Shown: positions 1 to 8,726 of the stretch, piece after piece | Layout of the letters: the number at the start of each line of letters is the position of its first letter | Numbering within the stretch: position 1 is the first letter of the stretch | NCBI GenBank assembly: GCA_947374125.1 | Contig: CANCAR010000033.1 | Coordinates: forward strand, 1-17,584 | Direction: 5' to 3' | Source: Hyphomicrobiales bacterium | GTDB taxonomy: Bacteria; Pseudomonadota; Alphaproteobacteria; Rhizobiales; Beijerinckiaceae | DNA length: 17,584 bases | Notes under the pieces: model-generated | The model's input: only the letters and a program-made list of their open reading frames with translations | Databases searched by the model: none | Told to the model about the DNA's origin: nothing | Position numbers and translations under genes: made by a program

Positions 1-89
1 AGGGGGAAGGGAAAAACGACGGCAAGCATCAAATGAGACCTATCGAACGAGTGTAAGACTAGATTTAGAATGATTGAAGGCGACACCCT
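1..89. other. Leading intergenic or gene-edge sequence
   Basis: No gene start is supported here. All three plus frames are open from the left edge for a short distance (the frame beginning at base 3 stops at 54-56), so the end of an upstream gene may be present, but nothing identifies it. The last part holds a ribosome binding site (AAGG at 77-80) nine bases before the ATG at 90. No riboswitch-like structure can be recognised in so short a stretch. Confidence 0.4.
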
Positions 90-1157
90 ATGAACTTAAC
101 CATTCACCCGCACGATCTTGGCCCTACACCGGCAGCACCACTCCCAGAACTGCCCGAGCATTCGTCGCGCGGTCGATTGGAGCGCGTGCTGCGCCGTGGT
201 GAATTCGCCATTACCGCTGAACTCAATCCACCCGACAGCGCCAATCCTGATGACGTTTATGAGCGCGTCGCGCATTTTGATGGGTGGGTGGATGGTATCA
301 ATGCGACCGATGGCTCGGGCGCCAATTGCCATATGTCGAGCGTCGCCATTTGTGCGCTTTTGACGCGGGTTGGTTATTCGCCGATTTTGCAAATCTCCTG
401 CCGCGATTACAACCGCATCGCTATTCAAGGCAATGTGCTGGGAGCTGCCGCGCTGGGTGTGTGCAATGTTCTCGCGCTAACCGGCGACGGTGTGCAGGGT
501 GGCGATCACCCTGAAGCGAAACCCGTGTTTGATCTTGATTCCACATCGCTGCTCGCGACGATGAAAAAGATGCGCGATGAACGCGCGTTTTTATCGGGTC
601 GCAAAATCACCGATCCGCCGCGTTTGTTTTTGGGCGCTGCTGAAAATCCGTTTGCTCCGCCGTATGATTGGCGTCCATTGCGTTTGGCCAAAAAGATCGC
701 GGCTGGCGCTCAGTATTTCCAGACGCAATATTGCTACGATATTCCACTGCTTAAAACCTTTATGCAGAAAGTGCGGGATATGGGCTTGGATAGCCAAGCC
801 TATATTTTGGTGGGTGTTGGCCCGCTGCCTTCGGCCAAGACGGCGAAATGGATGCGCTCCAATGTCGCCGGCGTGCATATTCCAGATGCGGTGATCAAGC
901 GTTTGGAGGGGGCTGAAAACCAAAAGGCCGAGGGCATCAAGCTTTGCATTGATCTCATCCAAGAAATCAAAGAGATTGCAGGCGTCGCTGGTGTGCACAT
1001 TATGGCTTATCGGCAAGAAGAGAGCGTTGGGCATATTGTCAGCGAATCAGGCATTTTGAAGGGCCGCCAGCCTTTCCGCCGCGCGTTCGCAACCTTGGCC
1101 GATAGCGAGATGCCGCCTTCCTCTGTCGCAATGGGACAAGTGCTCACACCCGCTTGA
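90..1157 (+). CDS. metF: Methylenetetrahydrofolate reductase, MetF family
   Basis: A 355-residue flavoprotein of the 5,10-methylenetetrahydrofolate reductase family (cytosolic TIM barrel), interconverting methylene-THF and methyl-THF. Visible family signatures are the catalytic-type Glu at E44 in AELNPP, the LTGD segment ending at D133 (matching the Asp near the flavin) and the QTQYCYD segment where MetF proteins bind folate. It is longer than E. coli MetF (296 aa), mainly by a Pro-rich N-terminal extension of about 30 residues. The ATG at 90 has AAGG nine bases upstream. It is followed 50 bases later by a methyl-THF:corrinoid-type methyltransferase and not by methionine synthase. I therefore infer that it works in the oxidative direction, disposing of methyl groups from demethylation, although a role in methionine synthesis is not excluded. 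The family is certain; the direction is inference. Confidence 0.9.
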   Translation: MNLTIHPHDLGPTPAAPLPELPEHSSRGRLERVLRRGEFAITAELNPPDSANPDDVYERVAHFDGWVDGINATDGSGANCHMSSVAICALLTRVGYSPILQISCRDYNRIAIQGNVLGAAALGVCNVLALTGDGVQGGDHPEAKPVFDLDSTSLLATMKKMRDERAFLSGRKITDPPRLFLGAAENPFAPPYDWRPLRLAKKIAAGAQYFQTQYCYDIPLLKTFMQKVRDMGLDSQAYILVGVGPLPSAKTAKWMRSNVAGVHIPDAVIKRLEGAENQKAEGIKLCIDLIQEIKEIAGVAGVHIMAYRQEESVGHIVSESGILKGRQPFRRAFATLADSEMPPSSVAMGQVLTPA

Positions 1158-1207
1158 CGCTAATAGACCAATCACAATGTAAATTCAGCCTTTCTAGGGA
1201 AAACGCC

Positions 1208-2122
1208 ATGACCGATACGGTTCTCAGTTCGCACAAGAAGGAAGTCATCATCGGCTTCGAGCGCCGCTTCGTCATGATTGGCGAGCGCATCAATCCAACC
1301 GGTCGCAAATTGCTTGCCGCTGAAATGGCAGCAGGTGATTACACCCGCGTCATTGCCGACGCTTTGGCTCAAGTCGAAGCTGGCGCGCAAATGCTCGATG
1401 TGAATGCTGGTATTCCGCTCGCCGACGAGCCCGCCATTCTGGCCGAAGCCATTCGCCGCGTGCAGGAAGTGGTTGATGTGCCGCTTTCGATTGATAGCTC
1501 GATTGTTGCAGCACTCGAAGCAGGGCTTGCGGTCTACAAAGGCAAAGCGCTGGTGAACTCGGTGACGGGCGAGGAAGATCGCCTCGAAACCGTTCTGCCG
1601 CTCGTCAAAAAATATGGCGCAGCCGTTGTTGCGATCTCCAACGACGAAACCGGTATTTCTGAAGATCCAGACGAGCGGTACAAGATTGCCAAGAAGATTG
1701 TCGAGCGCGCCGCCGATTATGGTATTCCGCGTTCGGACGTTGTGGTTGATCCTTTGGTGATGCCCGTTGGTGCGTTGAACGATGCGGGTGCTAAACTGAT
1801 GCATCTGCTCCGCCGTTTGCGTGAAGAGTTGAAGGTCAACACCACCTGTGGCGCGTCCAACTTCTCCTTCGGGCTTCCAAACCGCCGTGGCTTGGCCGCG
1901 GCCTTTATGCCCATGGCAATTGGCGCGGGCATGACATCGGCCATCATGAACCCCCTTCATGCCGAAGATATCCAAGCCATTCTTGGTGCTGACGTGATGA
2001 TGGGCCACGATCCAAATTGCGCATCTTGGATTCGCAAATACCGTGAACCTGTGCCAGAAGGCCAAGAAGGTGGTGCAGCCGACCGTCGTGGTCGCGAAGG
2101 CCGCCGCCGTACCCGCGAATAG
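1208..2122 (+). CDS. Pterin-binding methyltransferase (methyl-THF:corrinoid type)
   Basis: A 304-residue stand-alone pterin-binding TIM-barrel protein, the fold of AcsE (MeTr), MtgA and the folate domain of MetH. It is expected to move a methyl group between a corrinoid protein and tetrahydrofolate. Signatures are GERINPTGRK (residues 25-34), LDVNAG (63-68), SIDSS (94-98), ALVNSV (114-119) and a VVDPLVMPVG strand. I chose the ATG at 1208 (AGGGA at 1196-1200, seven bases away) over an upstream in-frame TTG at 1154 that overlaps metF and adds a non-conserved leader. No B12-binding domain is attached, so a separate corrinoid protein is needed. The last 18 residues (287-304) are a Gly/Arg-rich basic tail, which is unusual for the family. 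The next gene starts 8 bases after the TAG stop, so the two are surely co-transcribed. The reaction partner is inferred from context. Confidence 0.88.
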   Translation: MTDTVLSSHKKEVIIGFERRFVMIGERINPTGRKLLAAEMAAGDYTRVIADALAQVEAGAQMLDVNAGIPLADEPAILAEAIRRVQEVVDVPLSIDSSIVAALEAGLAVYKGKALVNSVTGEEDRLETVLPLVKKYGAAVVAISNDETGISEDPDERYKIAKKIVERAADYGIPRSDVVVDPLVMPVGALNDAGAKLMHLLRRLREELKVNTTCGASNFSFGLPNRRGLAAAFMPMAIGAGMTSAIMNPLHAEDIQAILGADVMMGHDPNCASWIRKYREPVPEGQEGGAADRRGREGRRRTRE

Positions 2123-2130
2123 GATTTTCT

Positions 2131-4140
2131 GTGACCGAACAACACCGTATTGTCTTTACGCCTTCGGGCAAACGCGGCGATTTTGCTGAGGGCACATCCG
2201 TGCTTGAAGCAGCCCGTGCACTGGGTGTTGATGTGGATAGTGTGTGTGGTGGGCGTGGCATTTGCGGCCGTTGTCAAATCTTGGTCGCGGAAGGCGATTT
2301 TGCCAAGCACGGTATTCAATCCACCGCCGACCACCTCACGGAATGGAATTCGGTAGAGGAGCGCTACACCTCAAAGCGCGGTGCGCTTGGCGATCATCGA
2401 CGGTTAGGCTGTCAGGCTAAACTCTGCGGTGATGTCGTCATCGACGTGCCGCCTGAAAGCCAGGTCCATCGCCAAGTCGTTCGCAAAAAGGCCGAGACGC
2501 GGGACATTACCCTTGAACCCGTGGTTCGCCTTTATTTCGTTGAAGTGGCTGAGCCGGATATCGATAGCCCATCCTCGGATTACACCCGTCTGGTCGAAGC
2601 GCTGAAGTCGCAGTGGAAAATTGCCGCAAGCATGCCGGATTTGGCCGTGTTGCGTGGGATGCAAAAGACACTGCGGAAGGGCGAATGGAAAGTCACCGTC
2701 GCCGTTCGTAAAGGCCACGATATTGTCGCCATCTATCCCGGCTTGGTTGAAACCGCTTATGGCGTTGCGGTCGATGTCGGTTCGACGACCATCGCCGCGC
2801 ATCTTTCCGACCTTTATAATGGCGAAACGCTCGCCTCCGCTGGCTTAATGAACCCGCAAATTCGCTTCGGCGAAGATCTCATGAGCCGCGTTTCCTATGT
2901 GATGATGAATCCGGGCGGCGAAGTCGAGATGACTGATGCTGTTCGCGCGGCACTCGATGATCTCGTCGGCGAGGTTGTGAAAGAAGCGGGCATTACGCGC
3001 GAGGGTATTGTCGAGATGACGGTCGTCGGTAACCCGATCATGCATCATTTGTTTTTAGGCCTTGATCCAACCGAACTCGGCGGCGCGCCTTTCGCGCTGA
3101 CGCTCGATAAAGGACAGGACGTTAAGGCGCGGGAGGTAGGCCTTTCCATTGCTCCGGGCGCGTTTGTTTATCTGTTGCCGTGCATCGCGGGCCATGTGGG
3201 AGCCGATACCGCTGGTGTCGTGCTGTCCGAAGCGCCACATTTGAACGATGAAGTAACACTTGTCGTCGATGTCGGCACGAATGCTGAAATCGTGCTCGGC
3301 AACAAAAAGCGGTTGCTTGCTTGCTCCTCTCCTACCGGCCCTGCCTTTGAAGGCGCGCAGCTTTCCTCCGGCCAACGTGCAGCACCTGGCGCCATTGAAC
3401 GCGTTCGGATTGACCACGAAAGCTTAGAGCCAAAATTCAAAATCATCGGCTCGGATCTCTGGTCGAACGAAGAAGGCTTCTGGGAAGAAGCCGCGAAAAC
3501 CGGCGTCAATGGCATTTGTGGTTCGGGGATCATCGAGGCCATTGCCGAAATGTATCTCGCGGGCGTTATCACCCAAGACGGCGTGATCGATGGCGATTTG
3601 CAGGCGCGTACGCCCCGCATCGTCAATGAAGGCCGCACCTTTACTTATGTCCTCAACGATGGCGAGCCGCGTATTACTATCACGCAAGCCGATGTGCGCG
3701 CTATCCAGCTCGGCAAAGCAGCGCTCTATGCGGGCGTTAAATTATTGCTCGATCATTATGGTGTCGACCATGTGGACCGCATCACGCTAGCAGGCGCGTT
3801 TGGCAGTCATATCGACGTAAAATACGCGATGGTGCTGGGCCTAATTCCGGACTGCGATTTATCGAAAGTCGGCTCAGCAGGTAACGCCGCCGGAACAGGC
3901 GCTCGGATTGCCTTGCTCAATGAGACGGCGCGTGGTGAAATCGAAAGCGTTGTCGGTAAAATCGAAAAAATTGAGACGGCGATGGAGCCAAAGTTCCAAG
4001 CGCATTTCGTGAGCGCGATGGCGATACCGAACAAAGTCGATGTGTTTAGTAATTTGTCGAAGGTTGTGACCTTGCCGCCGCTTAAAGTGCACGCCGAGCC
4101 TGCCGAGGGCGAGGGTGGACGACGTAGACGGCGGGGATAA
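2131..4140 (+). CDS. Ferredoxin/ASKHA corrinoid activation protein (RACo type)
   Basis: A 669-residue protein. The N-terminus is a [2Fe-2S] ferredoxin domain with C39, C45, C48 and a distal C94. A linker of about 100 residues follows, then an ASKHA-fold ATPase domain with DVGSTT (215-220), a second DVGTNAE (380-386) and ICGSGI (462-467). This is the architecture of RACo/RamA-type reductive activators, which use ATP to return inactive Co(II) corrinoid to Co(I) on methyltransferase partners. The start is GTG at 2131, with AGGA at 2121-2124 overlapping the stop of the preceding gene. Spacing of 8 bases indicates one transcript with the pterin-binding methyltransferase. The C-terminus ends in five consecutive Arg (664-668), echoing the basic tail of its neighbour. 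Its presence argues strongly that the locus runs on a corrinoid protein. Family assignment is confident; the exact partner is not visible. Confidence 0.9.
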   Translation: MTEQHRIVFTPSGKRGDFAEGTSVLEAARALGVDVDSVCGGRGICGRCQILVAEGDFAKHGIQSTADHLTEWNSVEERYTSKRGALGDHRRLGCQAKLCGDVVIDVPPESQVHRQVVRKKAETRDITLEPVVRLYFVEVAEPDIDSPSSDYTRLVEALKSQWKIAASMPDLAVLRGMQKTLRKGEWKVTVAVRKGHDIVAIYPGLVETAYGVAVDVGSTTIAAHLSDLYNGETLASAGLMNPQIRFGEDLMSRVSYVMMNPGGEVEMTDAVRAALDDLVGEVVKEAGITREGIVEMTVVGNPIMHHLFLGLDPTELGGAPFALTLDKGQDVKAREVGLSIAPGAFVYLLPCIAGHVGADTAGVVLSEAPHLNDEVTLVVDVGTNAEIVLGNKKRLLACSSPTGPAFEGAQLSSGQRAAPGAIERVRIDHESLEPKFKIIGSDLWSNEEGFWEEAAKTGVNGICGSGIIEAIAEMYLAGVITQDGVIDGDLQARTPRIVNEGRTFTYVLNDGEPRITITQADVRAIQLGKAALYAGVKLLLDHYGVDHVDRITLAGAFGSHIDVKYAMVLGLIPDCDLSKVGSAGNAAGTGARIALLNETARGEIESVVGKIEKIETAMEPKFQAHFVSAMAIPNKVDVFSNLSKVVTLPPLKVHAEPAEGEGGRRRRRG

Positions 4141-4146
4141 AATAAT

Positions 4147-4236
4147 CCTCATGGTGAGCCGCCGCAAAGCGGCGTGTCGAACCACGGCTACCGGTCCTTC
4201 GACTCACATTGCTTCGCAATGTGGCTCAGGATGAGG
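4147..4236. repeat. Intergenic palindromic element, CCTCATGG family, copy 1
   Basis: A 90-base element whose ends, CCTCATGGTGAGCC (4147-4160) and GGCTCAGGATGAGG (4223-4236), are inverted repeats apart from the three central bases. Inside are two perfect hairpins: CGCCGC/GCGGCG (4160-4165 with 4169-4174, loop AAA) and CACATTGC/GCAATGTG (4205-4212 with 4216-4223, loop TTC). A related copy lies at 16061-16163. It sits directly after the RACo-like stop and could shape the 3' end of that message, but no T-run follows, so it is not a typical rho-independent terminator. Confidence 0.85.
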
Positions 4237-4276
4237 GGAGTAGGCGCTTACCGGGTTGATGAAAGTGAGATAAGTC

Positions 4277-5647
<1,371 letters not shown>

Positions 5648-5655
5648 GTCGCAAT

Positions 5656-5709
5656 GAACCGCGAGGCTTCTGCCTCGCATCTTAAGAGCGCACCGGGAGG
5701 CGCGCGGTC
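5656..5709. repeat. GGACCGCG-family palindromic element, copy 1
   Basis: Starts GAACCGCGAGGC and ends GAGGCGCGCGGTC, with outer inverted ends related to GGACCGCG/CGCGGTCC and an inner hairpin GCGAGGC/GCCTCGC-like at 5661-5677. It lies immediately downstream of sdaA. A half copy of the same family follows at 5733-5757. It resembles the elements at 6628-6682 and 17495-17548. Confidence 0.75.
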
Positions 5710-5732
5710 TGACGAGCAGGTAGGTTGACATT

Positions 5733-5757
5733 GGACCGCGATGCTCCTGCCTCGCAA
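5733..5757. repeat. Half copy of the GGACCGCG-family element
   Basis: Begins GGACCGCGATGCTCCTGCCTCGC, corresponding to the left half of the full elements at 5656 and 6628, with no right half. It looks like a truncated or duplicated remnant. The remaining gap to 5851 is AT-rich. It contains a TTGACC-like hexamer at 5792-5797, but no convincing -10 box at the right distance. Confidence 0.6.
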
Positions 5758-5851
5758 CATAACGGCCCGTATCGAATTTTTATTCATTACCTTGACCTTA
5801 CGACAATAAAATTCGACCACTGATCGTCTTTGATGAATTTTGTTGACTTAT

Positions 5852-6340
5852 ATGGCAACGATTGCTACGCTATCGAATAGTGGGAGTCTGGTGCCATTCC
5901 GACCGCGCAATGTGCCGTTGGGGAGGGCTTGGAGACGTATTTGGCTAGCGCCATCGGTGATTGTTTGGCTTGAAACCAAGGTTTTCGATGCTGTTTCATC
6001 TCTGGGCAATCATCGAACACCGTATGAACAGTTTGACGACCTTATGGAGATGTTTTGTGCGGGATCCTCACTACAATCACCGCGTAATTTTAGGGCCTTG
6101 AGGCCTACAGATCAGTCCATTTGGGAGCTTAAAACCGACGATATTAGATTTTTCGGGTTTTTTGCAGAAAAGAATGAATTTGTGATTCTTTTCGGCGATT
6201 TTGCGGACCGGGTTAAGGATCACAATCTTTATGCAGGGTATCGCAATGAGACGGCAAGAATACGTGCCAGTTTTAATCTGCAATCCTATGTAACAGGAAT
6301 TTCTTATGATGAAGTTTTATCAGACGCGAATAGACCCTAA
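5852..6340 (+). CDS. Putative RelE/HigB-like toxin of a toxin-antitoxin pair
   Basis: A 162-residue protein, read from the ATG at 5852 (a TTG at 5840 would add four residues; neither has a strong Shine-Dalgarno). The C-terminal half, with IWELKTDDIRFFGFF followed by a strand and a basic helix ending YRNETARIRASF, resembles the core of RelE/HigB-type mRNA-interferase toxins. I cannot identify a family with certainty. The N-terminal 60 residues include a Trp/Arg-rich patch I do not recognise. The stronger evidence is its layout: its 3' end overlaps by 35 bases an Xre-type gene of antitoxin size, the toxin-first order of higBA modules. It lies in an insert between sdaA and the cocE-like gene. 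If it is not a toxin, it is an uncharacterised partner of the Xre protein. Confidence 0.5.
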   Translation: MATIATLSNSGSLVPFRPRNVPLGRAWRRIWLAPSVIVWLETKVFDAVSSLGNHRTPYEQFDDLMEMFCAGSSLQSPRNFRALRPTDQSIWELKTDDIRFFGFFAEKNEFVILFGDFADRVKDHNLYAGYRNETARIRASFNLQSYVTGISYDEVLSDANRP

Positions 6341-6614
6341 AGAACGCCAAGTCGCCCGCTTTTTGGGGGATGTCGAGCGGGCGTTTCAACGCGCGTTTAC
6401 CGAAGCCAAAAAGGAACGAAAACTAACACAGCAGCAGATTGCTGTGGCTCTTGGGGTAGACCGTTCCGCGATCAACCGCCGCTTGCTCGGGCGCGAGAAC
6501 ATGACCGAGCGCTCAATAGCCGAAATGGCTTGGGCGATGGGATACGATATTGAGTTTAAGTTGGTGCGGCGTGAAGCGATGCACGAAGCGGAAAACACAC
6601 TCGCGGCGGAATAA
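6306..6614 (+). CDS. Xre-family helix-turn-helix protein, putative antitoxin (HigA-like)
   Basis: A 102-residue cytosolic DNA-binding protein. The Cro/C1-type helix-turn-helix spans about residues 41-62 (LTQQQIAVALGVDRSAINRR), preceded by a charged helix and followed by a short C-terminal region (MAWAMGYDIEFKLVRRE). AGGAA at 6296-6300 sits five bases before the ATG at 6306, inside the upstream reading frame, so translation is probably coupled to it. Proteins of this size and arrangement usually neutralise the upstream toxin and repress their shared promoter. That role is inferred here from family and gene order. A single orphan regulator is the alternative. Confidence 0.72.
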   Translation: MMKFYQTRIDPKERQVARFLGDVERAFQRAFTEAKKERKLTQQQIAVALGVDRSAINRRLLGRENMTERSIAEMAWAMGYDIEFKLVRREAMHEAENTLAAE

Positions 6615-6627
6615 GGTTTAGCGGTTT

Positions 6628-6682
6628 GGACCGCGAGGCTCCTGCCTCGAAATGCTAGCGCTACCCAAGAGGCGCGCGGTCC
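6628..6682. repeat. GGACCGCG-family palindromic element, copy 2
   Basis: Bounded by GGACCGCG (6628-6635) and CGCGGTCC (6675-6682), perfect inverted ends. The left half continues AGGCTCCTGCCTCG, a hairpin of the same kind as at 5661-5677. It sits 13 bases after the Xre gene and 8 bases before the duplicated cocE fragment. Confidence 0.85.
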
Positions 6683-6690
6683 AATTCACA

Positions 6691-6887
6691 TCACATCAAA
6701 TCCCGCGCGACTTTATCGTCCCATTCGCGCACCAGAATGGAAACCCCATTCTCAAACACTTCTGTCCGCGCTTTGACGTAGAAATCGGTAAGCGTTGACG
6801 TCATTTCAAGCCGTGTTTCCGAGCGGATCATCCGCTGAGATGGTCAATGCGCAGTTGAGATCGTGGCGCAGCAAGGTGCCCGTTTCG
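6691..6887 (-). pseudogene. Decayed duplicate of the 3' end of the CocE-like hydrolase gene
   Basis: This 197-base stretch copies the last part of the intact minus-strand hydrolase gene (8727-8985), in the same orientation and beginning at the same stop codon. By eye, 6691-6832 differs from 8727-8868 at 8 of 142 positions, and 6821-6887 differs from 8919-8985 at 8 of 67. Between these parts 62 bases are missing. In the intact gene they lie between two copies of GAGCGGATCATC (8857-8868 and 8919-8930), so the loss fits slippage or recombination between short repeats. As 62 is not a multiple of three, the frame is broken. There is no start or catalytic domain, so it cannot encode a hydrolase. 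Confidence 0.92.
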
Positions 6888-7004
6888 AAGCAGTTCCCCC
6901 GCGACAAATTTTTTCGGCCATGGTGCTTGCCAAACAATTCCCTTCGAAGCAATAAATATTACGTAACGGAATTTTAATGCCGTGCGGCTTGAGGAAACTG
7001 ACCT
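6888..7004. promoter_or_regulatory. AT-rich leader of the two-gene cassette, possible promoter
   Basis: This gap begins where homology to the cocE-like gene ends, so it contains the left edge of the inserted cassette. TTGCCA at 6927-6932 and an AT-rich stretch around 6951-6960 (AATAAATATT) could be a weak promoter, although the spacing and -10 match are poor. The 9-mer TTCGAAGCA occurs twice (6884-6892 and 6943-6951). GAGGA at 6991-6995 is a good ribosome binding site for the gene at 7005. Confidence 0.3.
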
Positions 7005-7505
7005 ATGTCTGATGATCTTCTTTCTATAAACGATCAAAAAGAGGCATTATCAAAGGCATATATTGAAGCCGTTGCGGCCGGAGCAAGGTTCACAACTTCA
7101 GAGCCAAAAATTGATCGCGACAGTGTAGATATTACAATTTATTCAGGTGATAATAGATCTGCCCGATTGGATATTCAATTAAAAGCTACCCAAAAACTCG
7201 GCGATCCGATAAACGGTCGCTTCAAATTTTCTCTTAAACTTAAAAATTACAACGATTTAATTCGGGACACCATGGTACCTCGAATTCTTGTTGTTCTTGA
7301 CCTGCCTGAAAATGAAAATGAATGGTTGAGTGTGAGCCCTAGTGAACTTATCCTCCGCAAATGTGCTTATTGGCAGAATTTAAACGGATTGCCCAATACA
7401 GAGAATACAGAAAATATTACGATTCATATCAAAAATTCAAACCGGTTCGACGTGGCAGGACTAAAAGAACTGATGCGACAAGCTGGAGCAGGAAAAATCG
7501 AATGA
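7005..7505 (+). CDS. DUF4365-like protein with a PD-(D/E)XK nuclease-type motif
   Basis: A 166-residue soluble protein. An N-terminal helix with E21 and a GARF turn is followed by RDSVDITI (D42) and, after a short loop, LDIQLKAT with Q58-x-K60. Acidic residue, D, then Q-x-K on a following strand is the layout of restriction-endonuclease-like folds in which QxK replaces (D/E)xK, as in Mrr and many DUF4365 proteins. It may therefore cut or bind nucleic acid; activity is inferred. GAGGA at 6991-6995 supports the ATG at 7005. The stop overlaps the next start (ATGA, 7502-7505), so the two are translated together. The sequence is clearly more AT-rich than the flanking metabolic genes (19 GC of 60 in 7201-7260), a sign of recent transfer. 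Confidence 0.68.
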   Translation: MSDDLLSINDQKEALSKAYIEAVAAGARFTTSEPKIDRDSVDITIYSGDNRSARLDIQLKATQKLGDPINGRFKFSLKLKNYNDLIRDTMVPRILVVLDLPENENEWLSVSPSELILRKCAYWQNLNGLPNTENTENITIHIKNSNRFDVAGLKELMRQAGAGKIE

Positions 7506-8656
7506 GGGCTCAAATAATTGATGCTGACGCATTGCGGGCAGTCTCCCCTATTTCGCTGGCCGCTTTCGCTCGCAGTGAAGGATGGTCGAAAGCAAGCCCA
7601 TATGGTGATCATGCCAATGTATACGTTAGCAGTAGTCGTGCCGATATTATTATACCTACCACGAATCATTTGGCAGATTATGCATCCGCTGTTTCACGGC
7701 TCATTGGTATATTTGCTGAAATCACTGACCAAGATGAATTAGTAACATTTCGCAATTTGATTGAATCAGAACGTGATGTTGTGCGTGTACGTGCCCACGG
7801 CAACGAGGACGACGGTTCAATTGCATTAGATCGGGGAGTAAAACTCATAAATCATGCCCAAGAAATGCTTCTTGCGGCAGCTTGTTCCGTTAAATCGCCG
7901 CAGCCGCTTTATCGTGCTGGAGCAAACCGAGAGGCAACGGATTACATGCGAGAAGTTAGATTAGGACAAACTGAACATGGGAGCTTTGTTGTAACGCTCC
8001 TATCACCTGTTCCGCCATCCATGGGCCATGTGCAACTCAAGCTCGATCCAGCATGGGCACGTTTTGACGAAGAGCCTATTGAGCGGCGGGTTACTAGACG
8101 CTTGATGGACGCGCTCGAAGCATCCAGAAAGGCGGCTGAATTGGCTCTCTCGGGCGATGCCGATGCGTTCGATAATGCGGTAGCCTCTGGGGTAAGCGCC
8201 AATTTATGTGAAGCAATTTCTGGATTGGTCGATCAATCACAGGAACTTGACGTGAGTTTAACTTGGGCAAAGACGCGGCCAACGCCGGAAGCGATGCGGA
8301 GGGTAGTTTTCTCGCAAAGAGATGCGAAAACATTCCGTGAGGCAGCAAGATTGTTTAGGTCAAAGCAACCGGTACCGGATGTCATTCTCTATGGAACTGT
8401 TAATAAATTAAAGCGAGAACAGGCGGAAGAAGATGGATCAGTTACACTTCGAGTAATGTATGAAGAAAGGATGCAATCGGTAAACGCGATACTGGATCGA
8501 GCTAATTACAGTAAAGCTGTAAAAGCTCACGACGAAAAGACGCCAGTTATTGTAACCGGAGATCTTGAACGAATTGGAAATCGTTGGCGAATTATGAATT
8601 CACGAATTACTGAACTGCGAAATGATGAATCTGTTGACATTGATATTACTGATTAA
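7502..8656 (+). CDS. Unrecognised 384-residue protein coupled to the DUF4365-like gene
   Basis: I do not recognise a named domain. From the ATG at 7502, which overlaps the previous stop by ATGA, it encodes 384 residues with no signal peptide and no membrane segment. The N-terminal third is mixed alpha/beta. The middle contains a conserved-looking block (LLAAACSVKSPQPLYRAGANREATDYMREVRLG split across a predicted turn; then QTEHGSFVVTLLSPV). A helical Ala-rich section follows (about residues 195-235), then a beta-rich C-terminus ending in an acidic tail (DESVDIDITD). The coupling suggests that it forms a complex with, or controls, the nuclease-fold partner. Longer readings from 7361 only run through the upstream gene. 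It is less AT-rich than its partner but still below the flanking genes. Confidence 0.8.
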   Translation: MRAQIIDADALRAVSPISLAAFARSEGWSKASPYGDHANVYVSSSRADIIIPTTNHLADYASAVSRLIGIFAEITDQDELVTFRNLIESERDVVRVRAHGNEDDGSIALDRGVKLINHAQEMLLAAACSVKSPQPLYRAGANREATDYMREVRLGQTEHGSFVVTLLSPVPPSMGHVQLKLDPAWARFDEEPIERRVTRRLMDALEASRKAAELALSGDADAFDNAVASGVSANLCEAISGLVDQSQELDVSLTWAKTRPTPEAMRRVVFSQRDAKTFREAARLFRSKQPVPDVILYGTVNKLKREQAEEDGSVTLRVMYEERMQSVNAILDRANYSKAVKAHDEKTPVIVTGDLERIGNRWRIMNSRITELRNDESVDIDITD

Positions 8657-8726
8657 TTATTTTTTTTGGAATTAGAAATTTCTAAATCTTCTCAATCAAA
8701 GTTATTTGTACAATTCTTAAAGCTGC
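8657..8726. other. AT-rich junction between cassette and cocE-like gene
   Basis: A 70-base gap between two genes whose 3' ends face each other. It holds an eight-T run (8660-8667) and a perfect 14-base palindrome TTAGAAATTTCTAA (8672-8685). The T-run comes before the palindrome, so this is not a standard terminator for the plus-strand gene, and the minus-strand reading has A's after it. It marks the right edge of the insert. Confidence 0.4.

Noticed and set aside
1154..1207. Longer start (TTG at 1154) for the pterin-binding methyltransferase
   Set aside because: It overlaps the metF stop, lacks a ribosome binding site, and adds residues unlike the family; ATG 1208 has AGGGA at good spacing.
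1172..2065. Long minus-strand open frame of 297 codons opposite the pterin-binding methyltransferase
   Set aside because: The plus strand encodes a clear conserved protein; the minus reading has no recognisable domain and is a mirror effect of codon bias.
6795..7037. Small open frames across the cocE remnant and the cassette leader (both strands)
   Set aside because: They run through duplicated, frame-broken hydrolase sequence and have no start signals or recognisable content.
7361..7501. Longer reading of the 384-residue protein starting inside the DUF4365-like gene
   Set aside because: It would overlap the upstream gene by 145 bases; the ATGA overlap start at 7502 is simpler and fits translational coupling.
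8657..8690. Rho-independent terminator after the 384-residue gene
   Set aside because: The T-run precedes the palindrome in place of following it, and no GC-rich stem is present before the T-run.
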